Assembly (NCBI GenBank): GCA_023079485.1
Contig: CM041084.1
Location: forward strand, 119,768,467-119,832,466
Source of the DNA: Archilochus colubris
Lineage: Eukaryota > Chordata > Aves > Apodiformes > Trochilidae
DNA length: 64,000 nt
Direction: 5' to 3'
Shown here in pieces: positions 48,126-61,844 of this stretch. The notes below the pieces were generated by a model, which was given only the letters and a program-made list of their open reading frames with translations, was not told where the DNA came from and ran no database searches. Each line of letters opens with the position of its first letter. Position 1 is the first letter of the stretch. The position numbers and the translations under genes were made by a program.

Positions 48126-50540
48126 ATGTCAGACTTGACTGCCTTGCTATCATGCTGGCTGGGGAAAGCTTTACAAAAAATTCACTGACACCCATAGTGA
48201 TTTGCTCTCACTTGCTCAGCACTTGAAGTTACTGTACTTTTTGGTAACTGATGGGACTACTTACTGATTTGGTTCAGTCATTTATGTTCTCAGCTTTGCA
48301 ACAGGTCATAGGATATAAAGTGCCTCTGAGCAAAGTCTGAGGGACTGGAGACTTACTTATCTTAGACAGCTGTGATTCTTTCTTTTTCTGAAAGGCATGT
48401 TTCAAGGTGTTTTGTTTAATTACCCAAACCTATTTAACTTCTTCCCTCACTATCACAGTGTCTGTTTGACATGTAAATAATTAACCATCAGAATGAAAAG
48501 TCTCTTCTGCCCTCATACCTATCAGAAATAGGGCTTGAATCCTTTTTTTTCCTTTTGTGTGCTTGCCTTACCTACATGCCTTGAACTCACACACTAGGTT
48601 TGGTTTACTAATCCAATCACCATATGAACACCCAGGTTAACCACTCCAGTCATTACACAACTCAGCTTAAAAGCTGGAAAGACAAATTCTTTCACATTCG
48701 CTAGGGAAACACTTACAGATCAGCCAGTATGAAGAATATCCTCCTCTAAAACCTGAGCTAAACACCCAAGAGCACAAGTACCACTAGGACTCACTTATCA
48801 CAGCGCATTTCAATTCAGCTGTTTACAAAAAGCTGGCTGAGACTATTTGCTCCAGATTGTGCTTGTCTGATTTAACAGTTCAGTGCTAAGATTTGAGTAA
48901 ATGCTCTGCTGAAGGAACAAAACTGATGAAAATCCGTACTGTGGGCAGTTTTTTCTATTTTTCTTCCTAGAGGCCATCTCTCAGATTCCAGGATCAGATC
49001 CTGTGAGAAGAGAGAAGCTGGGGAGCTCTGTGACAAAAGAAATGCAATGATCTTTGCTCTATGTTAATCTGGCAAATACACCACAATTATTTCTCCACTT
49101 CTATCTTTGCTTACACCATTACTTTCACTTGTTTTGGTTTGGTTTTTTTTTTAATCTTCTGTTAGCGAGGCTTATCTGTGTTTTCTGCCATTGGAAAATT
49201 CTGTGCTCAGAGAAGAACATCTGCACACGTTGCTCTGCTGTTGAATATGAAGGAGGCTCTGGCTGTGCTAGGTAGATACAGTGTTTTTTATAGATACCAG
49301 AAGCATATGCATCACTACACAGCACTAAGAGGAGAGGAAGGAAGAGCAGCATGAAGTTTTTGGAAGTTACTGAGTCATCTGGTAAGTAAGCATTGCTGAG
49401 AAGAAGGATTTACTTGGCATGCTCTGTCTTTGAAGCAAGAAAATCACAACGTTTTTGGCATTTCTGGAAACCAGGACTAGACATAAGGAGCTGTTGTGAA
49501 AGAAGGCTGGACATAGACAAGTCAGGATTTGTTTTCAAATGACATTTGAGGAGGCAGCTTTGAGGAGTTAAGCCTGCACAGTGGGAGAGGACTGAAGGCT
49601 TGGTTCTCATGGCTTTTTATAATCTTCTCGGTAAATGGCAAAGGAAGCACAACACGAATTAAAAGTTGCCATATATAAAATTACATCACAAAATTCTCCA
49701 TCCAAGGGATTTCCTTCCATTTTTGCTGAGATACACAAAATAATACTGTGGGGTTTAATATGCATGAACTTTAGTTTTCTTCTCTTTTCACATGGGATAT
49801 AACTAGAGAGGTAAAGAGAAAAGGGTAGCTAAAAGACCTCTGCCTAAGCTTAAGCCCAAGCCTTGGAGTTGTCAAATTGCAAAGATTACTTAAAACATCC
49901 ACATTCACATCAGTTTGCTCCTGTGGTAAAAGTATCCCACTGGATTACCATCTCTTCAGCTTTACCATGCTGCTGAAATGGCATCTGATCTGTTCCTCAC
50001 CTACCTAGAAAATCCACATCCTGAGACAGCACTCTACTGCTTTAATATATGTATAAAGACAAAACTTTATAATAATTTATAATAATATCTGACAGCACTT
50101 GGTGGACTGAAGACATTTTCATAAGGAACACATCTGGGGCTCAGAAATGTCACCCTCTCCACTATTTCCTGCAAACAATTATAAGCCTCCCAAGCCTGGC
50201 CACAGGGACTCTCTCTCCTCCTGAGACCTCCAAACTGTGTTGGAATTTCTGAAAAAAGAAGGAATCCAGGTCTTGGCTGTCCATGACTCCATGACAGACA
50301 GGTAGAGTGAAAAACAAAAAAGTTAAGCCAAAACAAACCCACCATCTTTACCTGGAGCTTCCTGAAGACATTAAGTGTCAACAGGCTAACAATGACATCA
50401 TTTTTACTGTGTATTTAGTGATACTTGATGCTAATAGACACTGAGCCCAACCAGAGAAAGCTGTAGTCATCTGAATCCAAGTAACATCTGAGGAGGATGT
50501 CTGCCCAGACATTCAGCAATTGCCTTAACGTAACACAGCA

Positions 50541-50590
50541 TCCCTTCCTCTCTCCCTCCCTCCCTTCCTCCCTCCCTCCCTCCCATCCCC
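50541..50590. repeat. (TCCC)n microsatellite
   Basis: About fifty bases of TCCC/TTCC units in the upstream JPH1 intron. Confidence 0.92.
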
Positions 50591-51377
50591 ACTACATCAC
50601 ATATGGCTATTAGAGATACATCCCTTGCCTCCAATCTTGCCAGGCAGGTCTTTCCAACACTCGAATTCTTGGCTCTGTGCTGAAGTTAGCTTTGGAGACT
50701 GTCCAAGGACTTTTTTTGCATCTGTTCACTGTATTCAGTACAATCAGATTATGCACCTGTCTTAATCAGTGACTGCAAGAACATAGTTCTGACTCCCTTC
50801 TGAGGACTAAGAATACTTTTCAGAACTTACCTTGTCCCCTTTGTTAAAGGCATTATCTAACACAACAGACACAGGCAACAGAGTCCTTTTTCCTCAGCAC
50901 AAGGGTACTCTACAGCACACATTTAAAGGAACCAGGCAGGGCCAAGGGAATTTGGAAAGAGAGTCACAAACTTCTAATCCTACAAGATTTCTCAGCTGCC
51001 TGATCTTAATGAGGAAGAGAATAGGATTTGAGGGTGGGAAGAAGGTAAGCTGAGATTATCTGTCTAGGAAATAAACACAGAGTTCTGTTCTTCAGTTTCC
51101 AGTTTAAGCAACCAGTATATATATACTAGACAAGATATGTCTGTGTGCCTAAGCAGAACCAGGCTTGGAAAGTAGAACAAAAAAATAATTTCTTATAACC
51201 AGGTAAATATATAACTTTCTTGTAGATGAAACTATGCATTTTCTTATGCTAGCCCTGCTATGGTGGGTTCAAAATTGATGCTGGCTGAAGGTCAGCCACA
51301 CAGTGGTTTTGGGTCACACAGCTGTTGTGATGCCAGCAGCTGGATGGCACCATTGAAGTGTGAGCTGCCCAGTGTTT

Positions 51378-51390
51378 GGGGGGGGGGGGG
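51378..51390. repeat. G homopolymer
   Basis: Thirteen consecutive G bases. Homopolymers of this length are prone to sequencing error. Confidence 0.9.
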
Positions 51391-52024
51391 AGAATAGCCT
51401 CTGACAGCCAAAGGACTATGTGGATGTGCACATAAAGACTCATACTGTCTGCTGGTCTGCTGGAACAACATTTCATTGATGTCTGTGGGGTGAGGGAACC
51501 TTTGGTCTGGTTTCAGACCCCCTCAGAGTTGTTCTAAATCCAGAATTTTTTGTGGAGTTCTTGTGTAATATAACCTTCCACCTGGATGGGCTCCAGTAAG
51601 TGATGTGACAACATGGCCAGCCCTGTAAATGAGAAGCAAAGGGTGCCCTGGTTCTGCCACAGCATTTTTAGAGAGGTGACAGCCATATGTTTCCCCTCAT
51701 GACCCAGAGAGGTAAAATTACTGGCAGCATGGGGCTGTTTCAAGCCAGGATTGTGGCTCAAGAAGTGTCTGAAAATGTAATTCTGCAGGACACTAAATAC
51801 AGCCAGTGTTTCCCAAGAAGGCTAAGAAGGGACCTTGTGCCTTATCAGCTTAATATGAAATATGACACTTGAGAGGGATTGCAGAATGCACCTAAGAGAG
51901 TGAAAAAGGTATATACATATATTTATATATTTATGAGCTTCAGGTCATACTCCTGCCTATTCAGTCCAGATGGTTTCATGTATTTGAAAAAGAGAAAAGA
52001 TGAGGATATGGGAAAAGTACTGAG

Positions 52025-52579
52025 TACTGCCCCTGTACTCAGCCCTGGTGAGGCCACACCTCGAGTACTGTGTCCAGTTCTGGGCCCCCCAGTTCAGGAA
52101 GGATATCGAGGTCCTGGAGCAGGTCCAAAGGAGGGCAACCAGGCTGGTGAAGGGACTCGAGCACAGACCCTATGAGGAGAGGCTGAGGGAGCTGGGGGTG
52201 TTCAGCCTGGAGAAGAGGCGGCTCAGGGGAGACCTCATCGCTCTCTACAACTACGTGAAAGAAGGGTGTAGCCAGGGGGGGGTTGGGCTCTTTTGCCAAA
52301 CGACTTTCAACAAGACAAGAGGGCATGGTCTTAAGATGTGCCAGGGGAAGTTTAGGTTAGATATTAGAAAGAATTTCTTTACGGAAAGAGTGATCCAGCA
52401 TTGGAATGGGTTGCCCAGGGAAGTAGTGGATTCTCCATCCCTGGAGATATTTAAAAAGAGACTGGATGTGGCACTCAGTGCCATGGTCTAGCAACCGCAA
52501 CGGTGGTTCAAGGGTTGGACTCGATGATCTCTGAGGTCCCTTCCAACCCAGCCAATTCTATGATTCTATGATTCTATGA
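52025..52579 (+). repeat. CR1 LINE 3' fragment with long open frame
   Basis: A 147-codon frame runs from [20 protein letters not shown] to [20 protein letters not shown], followed by the 3' UTR and the tail ATTCTATGATTCTATGATTC. It is the least decayed copy. The 5' break falls at the same place as in the copy at 1862-2413. Antisense to JPH1. Confidence 0.97.
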
Positions 52580-53282
52580 AAGGGGGGGACTGAATGAGGA
52601 TGACCTTAGAAAGTGCCAAAGGCACTAGGATTCCTCACAGTAGGGCTGGTGAATCTTCAAGGAGCAATTCTGAGTTTCACAGGCAATATGCATAACCCAA
52701 TAACTCTCCATAAACCTAATTTCCATGATATAATGACCTTTTGTCTCATTTAATATAATTATTTCTATATCCTCAAATTGAAATTATTTATTAAATTAAT
52801 ACTTCTTTTAACTTGCAAAAAGGACCTAGTAAAAAAAATTCCAGTGTTTCATAAGACACCAGCACAATGCATTTTCAACTAAGACAAAAACACTTCCCTA
52901 ATTTTCTAAGCCTATGAATTAACACTGTATCTAGTCACAGATTTAAAATCCAGTAGAATCTTGAATTAAAAATAGTACTATGAAAACCAAAATATACTAT
53001 ATTCTAGTACATTATAGTTTGGTATAGCACTATTTTCTTTAAGAGTTAATCCATTACATTCTACTCTGTTGCAACCTTCCACGTATTCATGCACAATCTT
53101 GGACATGTTACAACTTCTTACTTGGTCCACATGTAAAAAGGAAGTATTCATTGGACACTCAGGATTAAAGGCTTTTCTCTAAACCAAAATTATTTAAGAC
53201 AGAATTCTGTAACAATTTCCACTGGAAACATTTTTACAGTGCCAAATGCATTGTCTTAAGAGAGAATGTTGCAAGACATTCT

Positions 53283-53443
53283 CCATCCTCGATTCTCCAT
53301 CCCTGGAGATATTTAAAAAGAGACTGGACGTGGCACTCAGTGCCATGGTCTGGTAACTGCAGCAGTAGTGGATCAAGGGTTGGACTTGATGATCTCTGAG
53401 GTCCCTTCCAACCCAGCCAACTCTATGATTCTATGATTCTATA
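53283..53443 (+). repeat. CR1 terminal 160 bases
   Basis: 'GATTCTCCATCCCTGGAGAT' to 'CCAACTCTATGATTCTATGA' is a short 5'-truncated copy, antisense to JPH1, with an intact octamer-like tail. Confidence 0.93.
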
Positions 53444-54574
53444 CACTTGACAAGGACAAAACCTCTGGCTTCCAGCAGGGTAACATTTTAGGAGAGTAGA
53501 TTTCTATAAGCTAAACCTGAGACACTACACAGATGACAGCCTCTGGCCATACTATGGCAAAGAATGCCTAATCCTGAAGCCCTGGACTCTTATGTGGCAA
53601 AAGTTTGTCCCTGTAGGACTCAAAAGATAAGCACAAGCAATAGGGTTCCAGCAACTTTGTCAGCCGTGTGTCTCTGGGCCCTGTGGTGAATCAGTACTCC
53701 CAGTTTTCAACTGGTTGGATGCTACACAAGAGGTGTGGATCCTCCTCACCCTTCTTCCCCTCCAATCTGCAAAGGCCTAGCCACAAACTTTAAATCAGCT
53801 AAGAGCAATTTGGATGGAAGGTGCTGTAATTATGCCCTGTTCAAACATGCAAATTTGGGAATTACTTGGCATTACCAATGAAACTGTTTAATTAGGTCAT
53901 CATAACTTGCAAAACTATGTTTAAAGCCTAGAGGTTGATATGTTCTTTAATGTAGAGAGAGATTTTTTTCTTCAGACATGTCTTAGGTATTTGTTTTTCA
54001 GAGCAAAATGAAAACCTTGGAAAAAGCTTTTTAATGTATGGAAATAGCATTTAGGCTCCTATTATGTATAATTTTACAGGGAAAAGGAAAAAAAAGAGAG
54101 CTTCTCCTTAAGACCTGCCCCCATTTTATCAATAGTTTTATAAATACCTTGTAGTTTCTTCATGGTACTTCTTCTTTTGTCCTCACAGCCTTATCATTCT
54201 TAAAATTTGTGAAAACTGAGCACTTGATATAACAATTTGATCAGTCTTTTTGTAAGTAGAGCAAATTGCAATGCCACTGATGCAGGCTCTAGAAATAATA
54301 TTTACAGAATATAATGTTTAATTATTAGATAAGTATATAAGATATAAGCTTATTTATATCATTTAAACTAGAGTACATGTGATGGAACTTCACTATCTTT
54401 AAGTGCTATGTAAAGAGTTAACAAATACATAGTGTTATCTAAAAAGAAACCTAGGTAATAAATGACATAATTTCATTATTATAGGAAAATTTATTTCATG
54501 CTTACAGATAGATTTCCACCCATGTAGCAGATACTCCCTCATCTTGTTTATGTGACATTCTGATCTCTAAACTG

Positions 54575-55660
54575 GAATGATATGGATTCGATGTATGGAC
54601 AACTCTTTGGATAAGGAACTGGCTGGATGGTCAAGCCCAAAGAGTTGTAATCAGTGGCGCAGTGTCCAAATGGAGATATGTGGCAAGGGGTGTTCCTCAA
54701 GGGTTGGTACTCAGCCCAGCGCTGTTTAGCATCTTTGTTGGCAACATGGACAGTGAAATTGAATGCACCCTCAGCAAGTTTGCTGATGACACCAAAGTGT
54801 GTGGTGAAGTCAACATGCTAGAGGGGAGGGATGCCATCCAGAGGGACTGTGACAGGCTGGACAAGTGGACTCATGCAAACTGCATGAAGTTCAACAAAGC
54901 CAGATGCAAGGTTCTGCACCTGGATCAAGGCAATCCCATGCATGAATACAGGTTGGGAGGAGAAAGGACTGCAGACAGCCCTGAGGAGTAGGACTTGGGG
55001 CTGCTGGTGGACCAGAAGCCCAACATGAGCCATCCATGTGCTCTTGCAGCTCAGAAAGCCAACTGGGTCTGGGCCTGCATCAAAGGAAGCACAGACAGCA
55101 GGTTGAGGGGGTGATTCTTCCCCTCTGCTCTTGTGAGATCCCATCTGGAGTACTGTGTCCAGTTCTGGAGTTCCCAGCATAAAAAGCACATGGAGCTCCT
55201 GGAACATGTCCAGACGAGAACCACTAAAATGCTCAGAGGGCTGGAGCACCTCCCTGTGAAGCCAGGGTAAAGAAGTTGGGGTTGTTCAGCCTGGAGAAGA
55301 GGAGGCTCCAAGGTGACCTCAGAGCAACCTTCCAGTATTTGAAGGGGGACTAAAGAAAGCTGGGGCAGGGCTTTTCACACAGGTGTGTAGTGAGAGGACA
55401 AGGGGAAATGGTTTCAGACTTGAAGAGGGGAGATTTATGTTAGACAGTAAGAAGAAATTCTTTAATTTGAGGATGGTGAGACACTGGCACAGGTTGCCCA
55501 AGGAAGTTGTGGCTGCCCCCTCCCTGGAAGTGTTCGAGGCCAGGCTGGATGGGGCCTTGAGCAACCTGGCCTGGTGGGAGGTGTTCCTGCCCATGCAGGG
55601 GTTTGGAACTAGAGGATCTTTAAGGTCCTATCCAACCCAAACCATTCTATGATTCTATGA
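54575..55660 (+). repeat. CR1 LINE, about 1.1 kb, keeping part of the reverse transcriptase
   Basis: Translation shows a degraded RNWLDGQAQRVV block, then GVPQGLVLSPALFSIF and LSKFADDTKVCG, the conserved PQG and catalytic FADD motifs of the CR1 reverse transcriptase. [15 protein letters not shown] and HLEYCVQFW follow, then the 3' UTR and an ATTCTATGATTCTATGA tail. Stops (such as the TAG after TADSPEE at 54989) and frame changes show that it is dead. It is the longest CR1 piece here and belongs to an older subfamily than the 52-kb copy. Confidence 0.95.
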
Positions 55661-55934
55661 AACACGAATCACTCACCAGAAAATAAGCATTTTAAAAAAT
55701 GGATGAATTGTGAAAATATCCTAACTAAAGGGAAAGCATGACTAGAAGTGCATGCTTCATCTTAATATCTCTGAATCCAGTGGTCAGTTTTCACTAAAGC
55801 AATTTCATGCTCAAATATTTGATAAATTTGATAAATCTTTGGTAAAGTCGTGGTTTAAAGTTGTGCAAGGCACCTTTGTGCAAATCTTTGAATTAATCAA
55901 AGTTGGCACAGCACTGCCAGAAATTTTTCACTGA

Positions 55935-56066
55935 CAGGGCTTTGAGCAACTTGGTCAAGTGGAAGATGTCCCTGCCCATGGCAGGGGTGTTGGAACTAGA
56001 CTTTAAGGTCCTTTAAGGAAACTTTAAGGTCCTTTCCAACCCAAACCATTCTATGATTCTATCATC
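55935..56066 (+). repeat. CR1 terminal fragment
   Basis: 'CAGGGCTTTGAGCAACTTGG' to 'CATTCTATGATTCTATCATC' is a CR1 3' end. It contains a small internal duplication of the 'CTTTAAGGTCCTTT' unit. Confidence 0.9.
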
Positions 56067-59000
56067 ATAAATATAATCTTCCTGGAGGAGAACTGTCTAC
56101 TGAGAATCAGAACTCAAAGATCAAGAGAAGGACATGTAAAATGATGAGGATTCTTCTTGCTGTATATTTTATCCTAGTACAAATCCAGGATACGATACTG
56201 TTTACACAAAAGCTGAATCTTTTATGCTTAAATGCACTGTACTGAAAAAGGAAAATATATTATTTGGTATTGGTACTACAGTTTGCTATGCATTGTTTGA
56301 GAAATAACCTAGTGAAAACCATTTGGTTTGTTATCTCCTTAGTTGACCAAAGGTTTTCTAAAGTATCACTGTTGACAGCAATATCTATGCTCTCAGAGTA
56401 AGATTTATTTGCTACTCTGATGAACAGAAATAAAACCTGTTCACTGGAAACAGTCACTAGAAAGCCTGGTGACTCTTTAGAGGATCAATTAATATAGGAT
56501 ATTTTTACTGCAGGCATGCAAAATGCTATTAGAATTTTAAAGGATAGAATATCTATTCTGTAACAATTCCTTGGCTCTTAGATGGTAACTGTAGGTGAAG
56601 GAAATAATAAAAAAATAATTTATAAATCTGCTAAAAGAAGTTATTCGATGAGTCATTACGGAACTGCAAATAATTATATTCAGTAGATTTTAGAAAGACA
56701 GGGTTTTTTATTATTGCTCCATTGTAAAGAAGTGTAGTAGGGGGAAGAATGGTAATTAATGTCATTAGTACTTCCTCTCTTTTATTCTTATTTTTCTGAA
56801 GGTTATACTGGTAACAGGAGAAAAAAAAACACTTTCAGCTGCTAGGCTGCTGTCTTCAATTCAGCCCAAATGAATGGAGGTTATGAAATGTTATGTGTAT
56901 AAAGTGTTGATGAACTCAGCAGAGCAGAGATATGGTTCTGGTTTTAGAAGTTTGGCAGCCCTGTCTACCATCTTGGCAGACTACACTGGGACTGAGTGGG
57001 TCTGGAAATTAGGGGTTTAAGGAAATGAGGAATTAAGGGGTGAGGATTATAGCCAAGAGAAGCTGATGAACAGAAGGCGAGGTGGGTAAAGAGGCACAGG
57101 GCTCTGAGCAACCATTTCTGCCTGACTTAGATATGGTTGTTTAAGAGGTTATCACCCCAGATGTCTGCACTATTCTTCTGATGGATATAGTAGCCCAGCA
57201 ATAGGAAATGAAATGGCACAGCTGCTTTATGGCTGGGTCAATGTACAGCAGGGAGTATAAGATTTTTGGGCCCTAGGCAGTAAAAGGGCACCTGACCTGG
57301 AGGTGAGGTGAGATTTCCTTAGAAAGAAATGTCCTACTCCTAGTGATGCACATTTGTGTTATTTAATAATTCCTTAATTTAAAATGATGTGTAGGCCCTG
57401 TTGCCCTGTGCTGTCTGCATTTAAAGTTGATTATGCCAGCTGGAGTTATGACTTTCCTTAACTGTACTTCACAAAGCTTTACAGAAAAAAGTCAACTGTT
57501 TCTAAAGTTTTAAAAAAAAGCATGTCATAAAAGAGAAAGAGAATTGAAATGGAAAGGATTGTTGACACTATCTGGTGTGCCAAAATAGAAACCCAAGTCT
57601 GCATGTCTACTTTAACTTCTGGCCTCTGATGGCAACTTCATTTTGGTGAGGTGTGATCAACTTTTTAAGTGCTAGTAAGCAGCTTCCCTAGCAAGGGGCA
57701 AATAAAAAAATCTTGCTTGGACTGATTTTCGAATGCCATTTGGGTGCTTTACAATACTTTTTCTGGTCTTATTACTAGTAGAATGGAGTGCCGTGGCTAC
57801 TTAGTAAAACAAACAATAAGGTAAGCAAGAGGGAGAAAACAGCATAGTTTTGCATAATCCAAAAATACTCTAAAATATACTTTTTACCCTTTGGGATGCT
57901 TTGCTATCTACTGTAATTACCTGTTATTCCCAACTCATCTTCTCATTCCCCCTTGAAAATATCTTCCCTAATTTTTTTTTTCCAGCTTAGGCTTCTAGGG
58001 ATTCTCAATCTGTTGATAGCATTGCTTCTTCCTTCAGCACTGCTCCTGGTGGCCTTTCTCCTACTGCACTGGAGGCAAGAGAGAAACTAGCAAGTGCCAA
58101 CAGTTACTCAATCACTAGATCCATGAACGTCATGGAGAATTATGCCTGCAAATATTTATTTTATGGAAGTGGTGTGATCTGATCTGGCAGCCTGCTGTCC
58201 TTCAAACCACGTACTACCAACATGACCTAAAAATATAGTGCAAAGATAGCACATAATGTGATATTTTAGTGTTGCTACAACCTGAAAAGCCACATCATCA
58301 TTGATATAAAAGTTACAATGCACAGTTCTTCCTCCTAGGTATGACTTGAAAAAGTAGCATCACTAAAAACAAACAGGTGTTAATGAAGGCTTAAACTGAA
58401 CCTTCCCTTCTTTGTAAGTCAAGATAAGCAACTACAATAGGTAATCACTGGTGGAAACTCCTTATTGTCTCATGCAGAAGAAGCCCAAACCTACAGATTC
58501 TCACTCATCAAGCTTGTCCTCCCAACTTCTTTCTTTATCTGTGCTCAGACAGCAGTTTAGTGCAGTATCATAAACAACTTCCGAGTAGTTTTGTTTGAAT
58601 ACCTATATAAAATCCTTAAACTGGCTGACAGTACTTATTTTCCTGGTTTCAACATCAAAGAAAATGACAGAACCTTCTCAAAACCCACATCAAACAATTC
58701 CTGTCATGGACTAGGCAAAGATCAAAACTGCCGAGTTACTTATTTACTAGCCACATGTACACACATGCATACTCTATGGCCAAACCCAAGGTTAGTTCTT
58801 ATACTTCTGTGTTTACTCTGGTCTGATGTTTACACAGCACAAGAGAGCTATTTGTGTGATCTGTGAACTGACTACTGTTATTCTCTTTGCATTTCACACA
58901 GATATTTGCTGAAAAGTATATGGCAATATGCTATCTAAAAGTGCTGCAAGAAACTTCCTGAAAATATCTAAATGTCTGCTGAAGCACACAAACCTGAGAT

Positions 59001-60221
59001 GCTACCAACAGCATTGACAACAAAGGAAATGGACTTCCACCACAAGATCCAGATCATATACAACATCAGAAACTTGTAAGTCTAGCAGCAGGATGACATA
59101 ACAGGGGTGTCAGTGCAATTCCTAGCTGTGCAAAATCCAGAATGCCTCTTCTCTTCCTTCTACCAGTTTCTCCAAATCTGAAATTAATCTGACTTGTACT
59201 ACAATTAACATACCTAAATATAATACACAAACAGTATTTTTGAATTTTCCATTTCTTGTATTCTCCAATAAATAATTCGAAAAGAATTAAGGATAAAATA
59301 ATCTCTAATGCTACAATTTTCTTCCTCAAAATGTTTTTAAATGCATTCTTATAGGCATACACACACTGAAAGATCTGAAGCCAAGGAAGAACTAACTAAT
59401 GAATCTCAAAAACTGCCTGCAGGGAGTGCTAAGTAGGAAGAATGTATTTATTCTGACTGTAAATCCAATCTCTGCTCCACTTCTGTGACTGCTTTAGTAG
59501 CTGACTAAAGCAGCCATGACATTTGCAAAACAGGGCACAAAATTCATCAGAGTATCCGCACTGTAGATGCCAGTATGTAGGCCCTTATTCCTTCAGATTC
59601 ATTACCATCAGAACAATGGAACAGATTTATCCTATCTGACAGACACTGGGAGTGCTGGGCAGCTCTTTCTAACACCTCACTGGGAGATCAGCTCATAGAC
59701 ACAAGTAATTGCTCTTGACCTGCAACTTGTTAGTTATGGCTGCCTTTACTTAACCTAACTCTTTGTTGATAAGCATTGACAGAACTTCAAAAATTAAGAC
59801 TTCATGATGCTACATATGGCTCCTATATGACGGCTCCTATATGACAAACTTTGTTTTTCTGTACTGGATAATACACACATATTGTATTTAATATGAATGC
59901 TCCCAGCTAAATAACACACATATTATAATCTACTTGCACACTTCAGAGCCTCCAGGCTGCTTACATTGAAATAACTAAGAAGGCAAGTTTTTAGCTTTTC
60001 CACAGAAAACCTGGACTCTACTTCAGCCAAGCTTTACTAAGGCATGAGGGAGCCTGAAGCCTACTGGTTTACTGCTGTTATGATGGACGGTACGTGAATC
60101 TCTGCTCAAGTGAATATTTTTCTGAAAATAGAAAAAAATCCAGTTGAGAGTTTACCAAATGTCAATTGTAGAAGTAATGTTCTTTAAACTCTTTCGTATT
60201 TACCTTTGTATGTACCTTTGT

Positions 60222-60302
60222 GTTCCTGCCCGTGCAGGGGGTTTGGAACTAGATGATCTTTAAGGTCCTTTCCAAACCAAACCATTCTATAATCTATCAT
60301 AA
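60222..60302 (+). repeat. CR1 terminal 80 bases
   Basis: 'CCTGCCCGTGCAGGGGGTTT' to 'CCAAACCATTCTATAATC' is the very end of a CR1 3' UTR. Confidence 0.85.
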
Positions 60303-61844
60303 AGGATGGGCCAAAGTGAAAGGCTCTAATTCTTTTCTCATCACAACTGCATATTCTCTGAAAAGATGAATTGTATGTATATAAAAAGAGACTGTTAATG
60401 TGGCATAATAGATGGAGATGAGGGACCATTACCCTTTTTCTCCATGATGTGCTTCTTCTGCATATGCAGACTGGAAGAGTATTAGAGGCTTCTCCTGCTG
60501 TATCACATTCCAAGAGCTTGGCTATCACCCTGCTTCTTGGGAGTTTGGCAAATGACCTCAACAAGAGCAGGTTCACATCTCATCTCCAACTGGCTGAATC
60601 TGCCAGCCCTTAAGCACTTTCACAGAGCACTTCTGAGAAGTAAGTCCCTGTCTTCAGTTTAAATCACAGGCCTGATAATTCTGTGAACTAGCTTGCATTT
60701 TTGTTGAGAGATTACTGCTGTAAATGACAGAACTCACTTTTGGCTATATGCATAATGTTACTGAGAACTCTCTGTTCTGGCTTGTGTTTGCAAGATACAG
60801 CTTCACTATTACCTGCTGATTTAAATAATTTGCTGCATACCATATTACATAAATATGCAATGTATCATCCATATTTGGGTAGTCGTTAGTGAAGACCTGG
60901 ATGAGATGACTACCAAGTTCCTTGTCATTTTATTAGACTTCTCTCTTTCTGCTATTTCTCATTTTTTTTTTTTAATTCTCATCAACAACATCTACTCCTC
61001 CTATTAGAATCACACATTTAATTCCCCTTTTGAAAACTTCATAGATAGTAATTGTCATGTCCTGTCTTCTAGCTGAACAGGAAAATACATTTGATGAAGT
61101 TCAGGATCAGAATTGAAACTAGTTTGGTAGTTTAAACAGAATACCAATGCCCCTGACAAAATGTCTTCTACTCTTCATCTGATACTTACTGAGGAGCCCC
61201 TGCTGATTTCTTAGTTATATCTCAGTATCAGTACTCCAATTTCATCCTCCTTTTACACACTTGGCTATTTTCCTCTTATGGAACAATTCTCTGTTAACTT
61301 TCATTATTCATCTTTTTATTTCCCCTTCATTTTTCTTTCACTTTTCAACTATATTTTCACGAAAGATACTATCAGATCACTCTGTTCTTGGTGCCTCTAC
61401 CTTCTAATTTTAAAATCAGCATGTTTCATTTCACCATATGAAAAAATTCAACCACCAATTCCATGCTGGCTGTGTTTCAGTTCCAGATTTGAAGCCTGTT
61501 TGGATTATGATCAGAGTGGGTAACAGTTACAAGACTAATAAGTAGAAATCTTCATCTCCTCCAAATTCTCAGCATGATCTTCTAAATCATTCTGAGCAAT
61601 AATATATTACCGTACATTACTCAGGTCAATAATCTGAGTAAAATTTTTCTTTTTGAGATCTCTCTCTACAGTCTCCATAATTCGAAGAAAGTGTGAAATC
61701 TTGCAGATTTTTTCTTAATAAAATGCCATACATATTAGCCATCCATTTCTCTGGCCTTAACAAATGTAGAATGCATCTTCAAAGATTACTTTTCTCTCTT
61801 GTTCTACCTTCCTCTCTGAAATACATCCTTATTCCTCATTTCCT

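Noticed and set aside
60184..60576. 130-codon minus-strand frame as the missing upstream JPH1 exon
   Set aside because: The peptide does not match the expected Ala-rich helical end of junctophilin, and part of it is CR1 tail.
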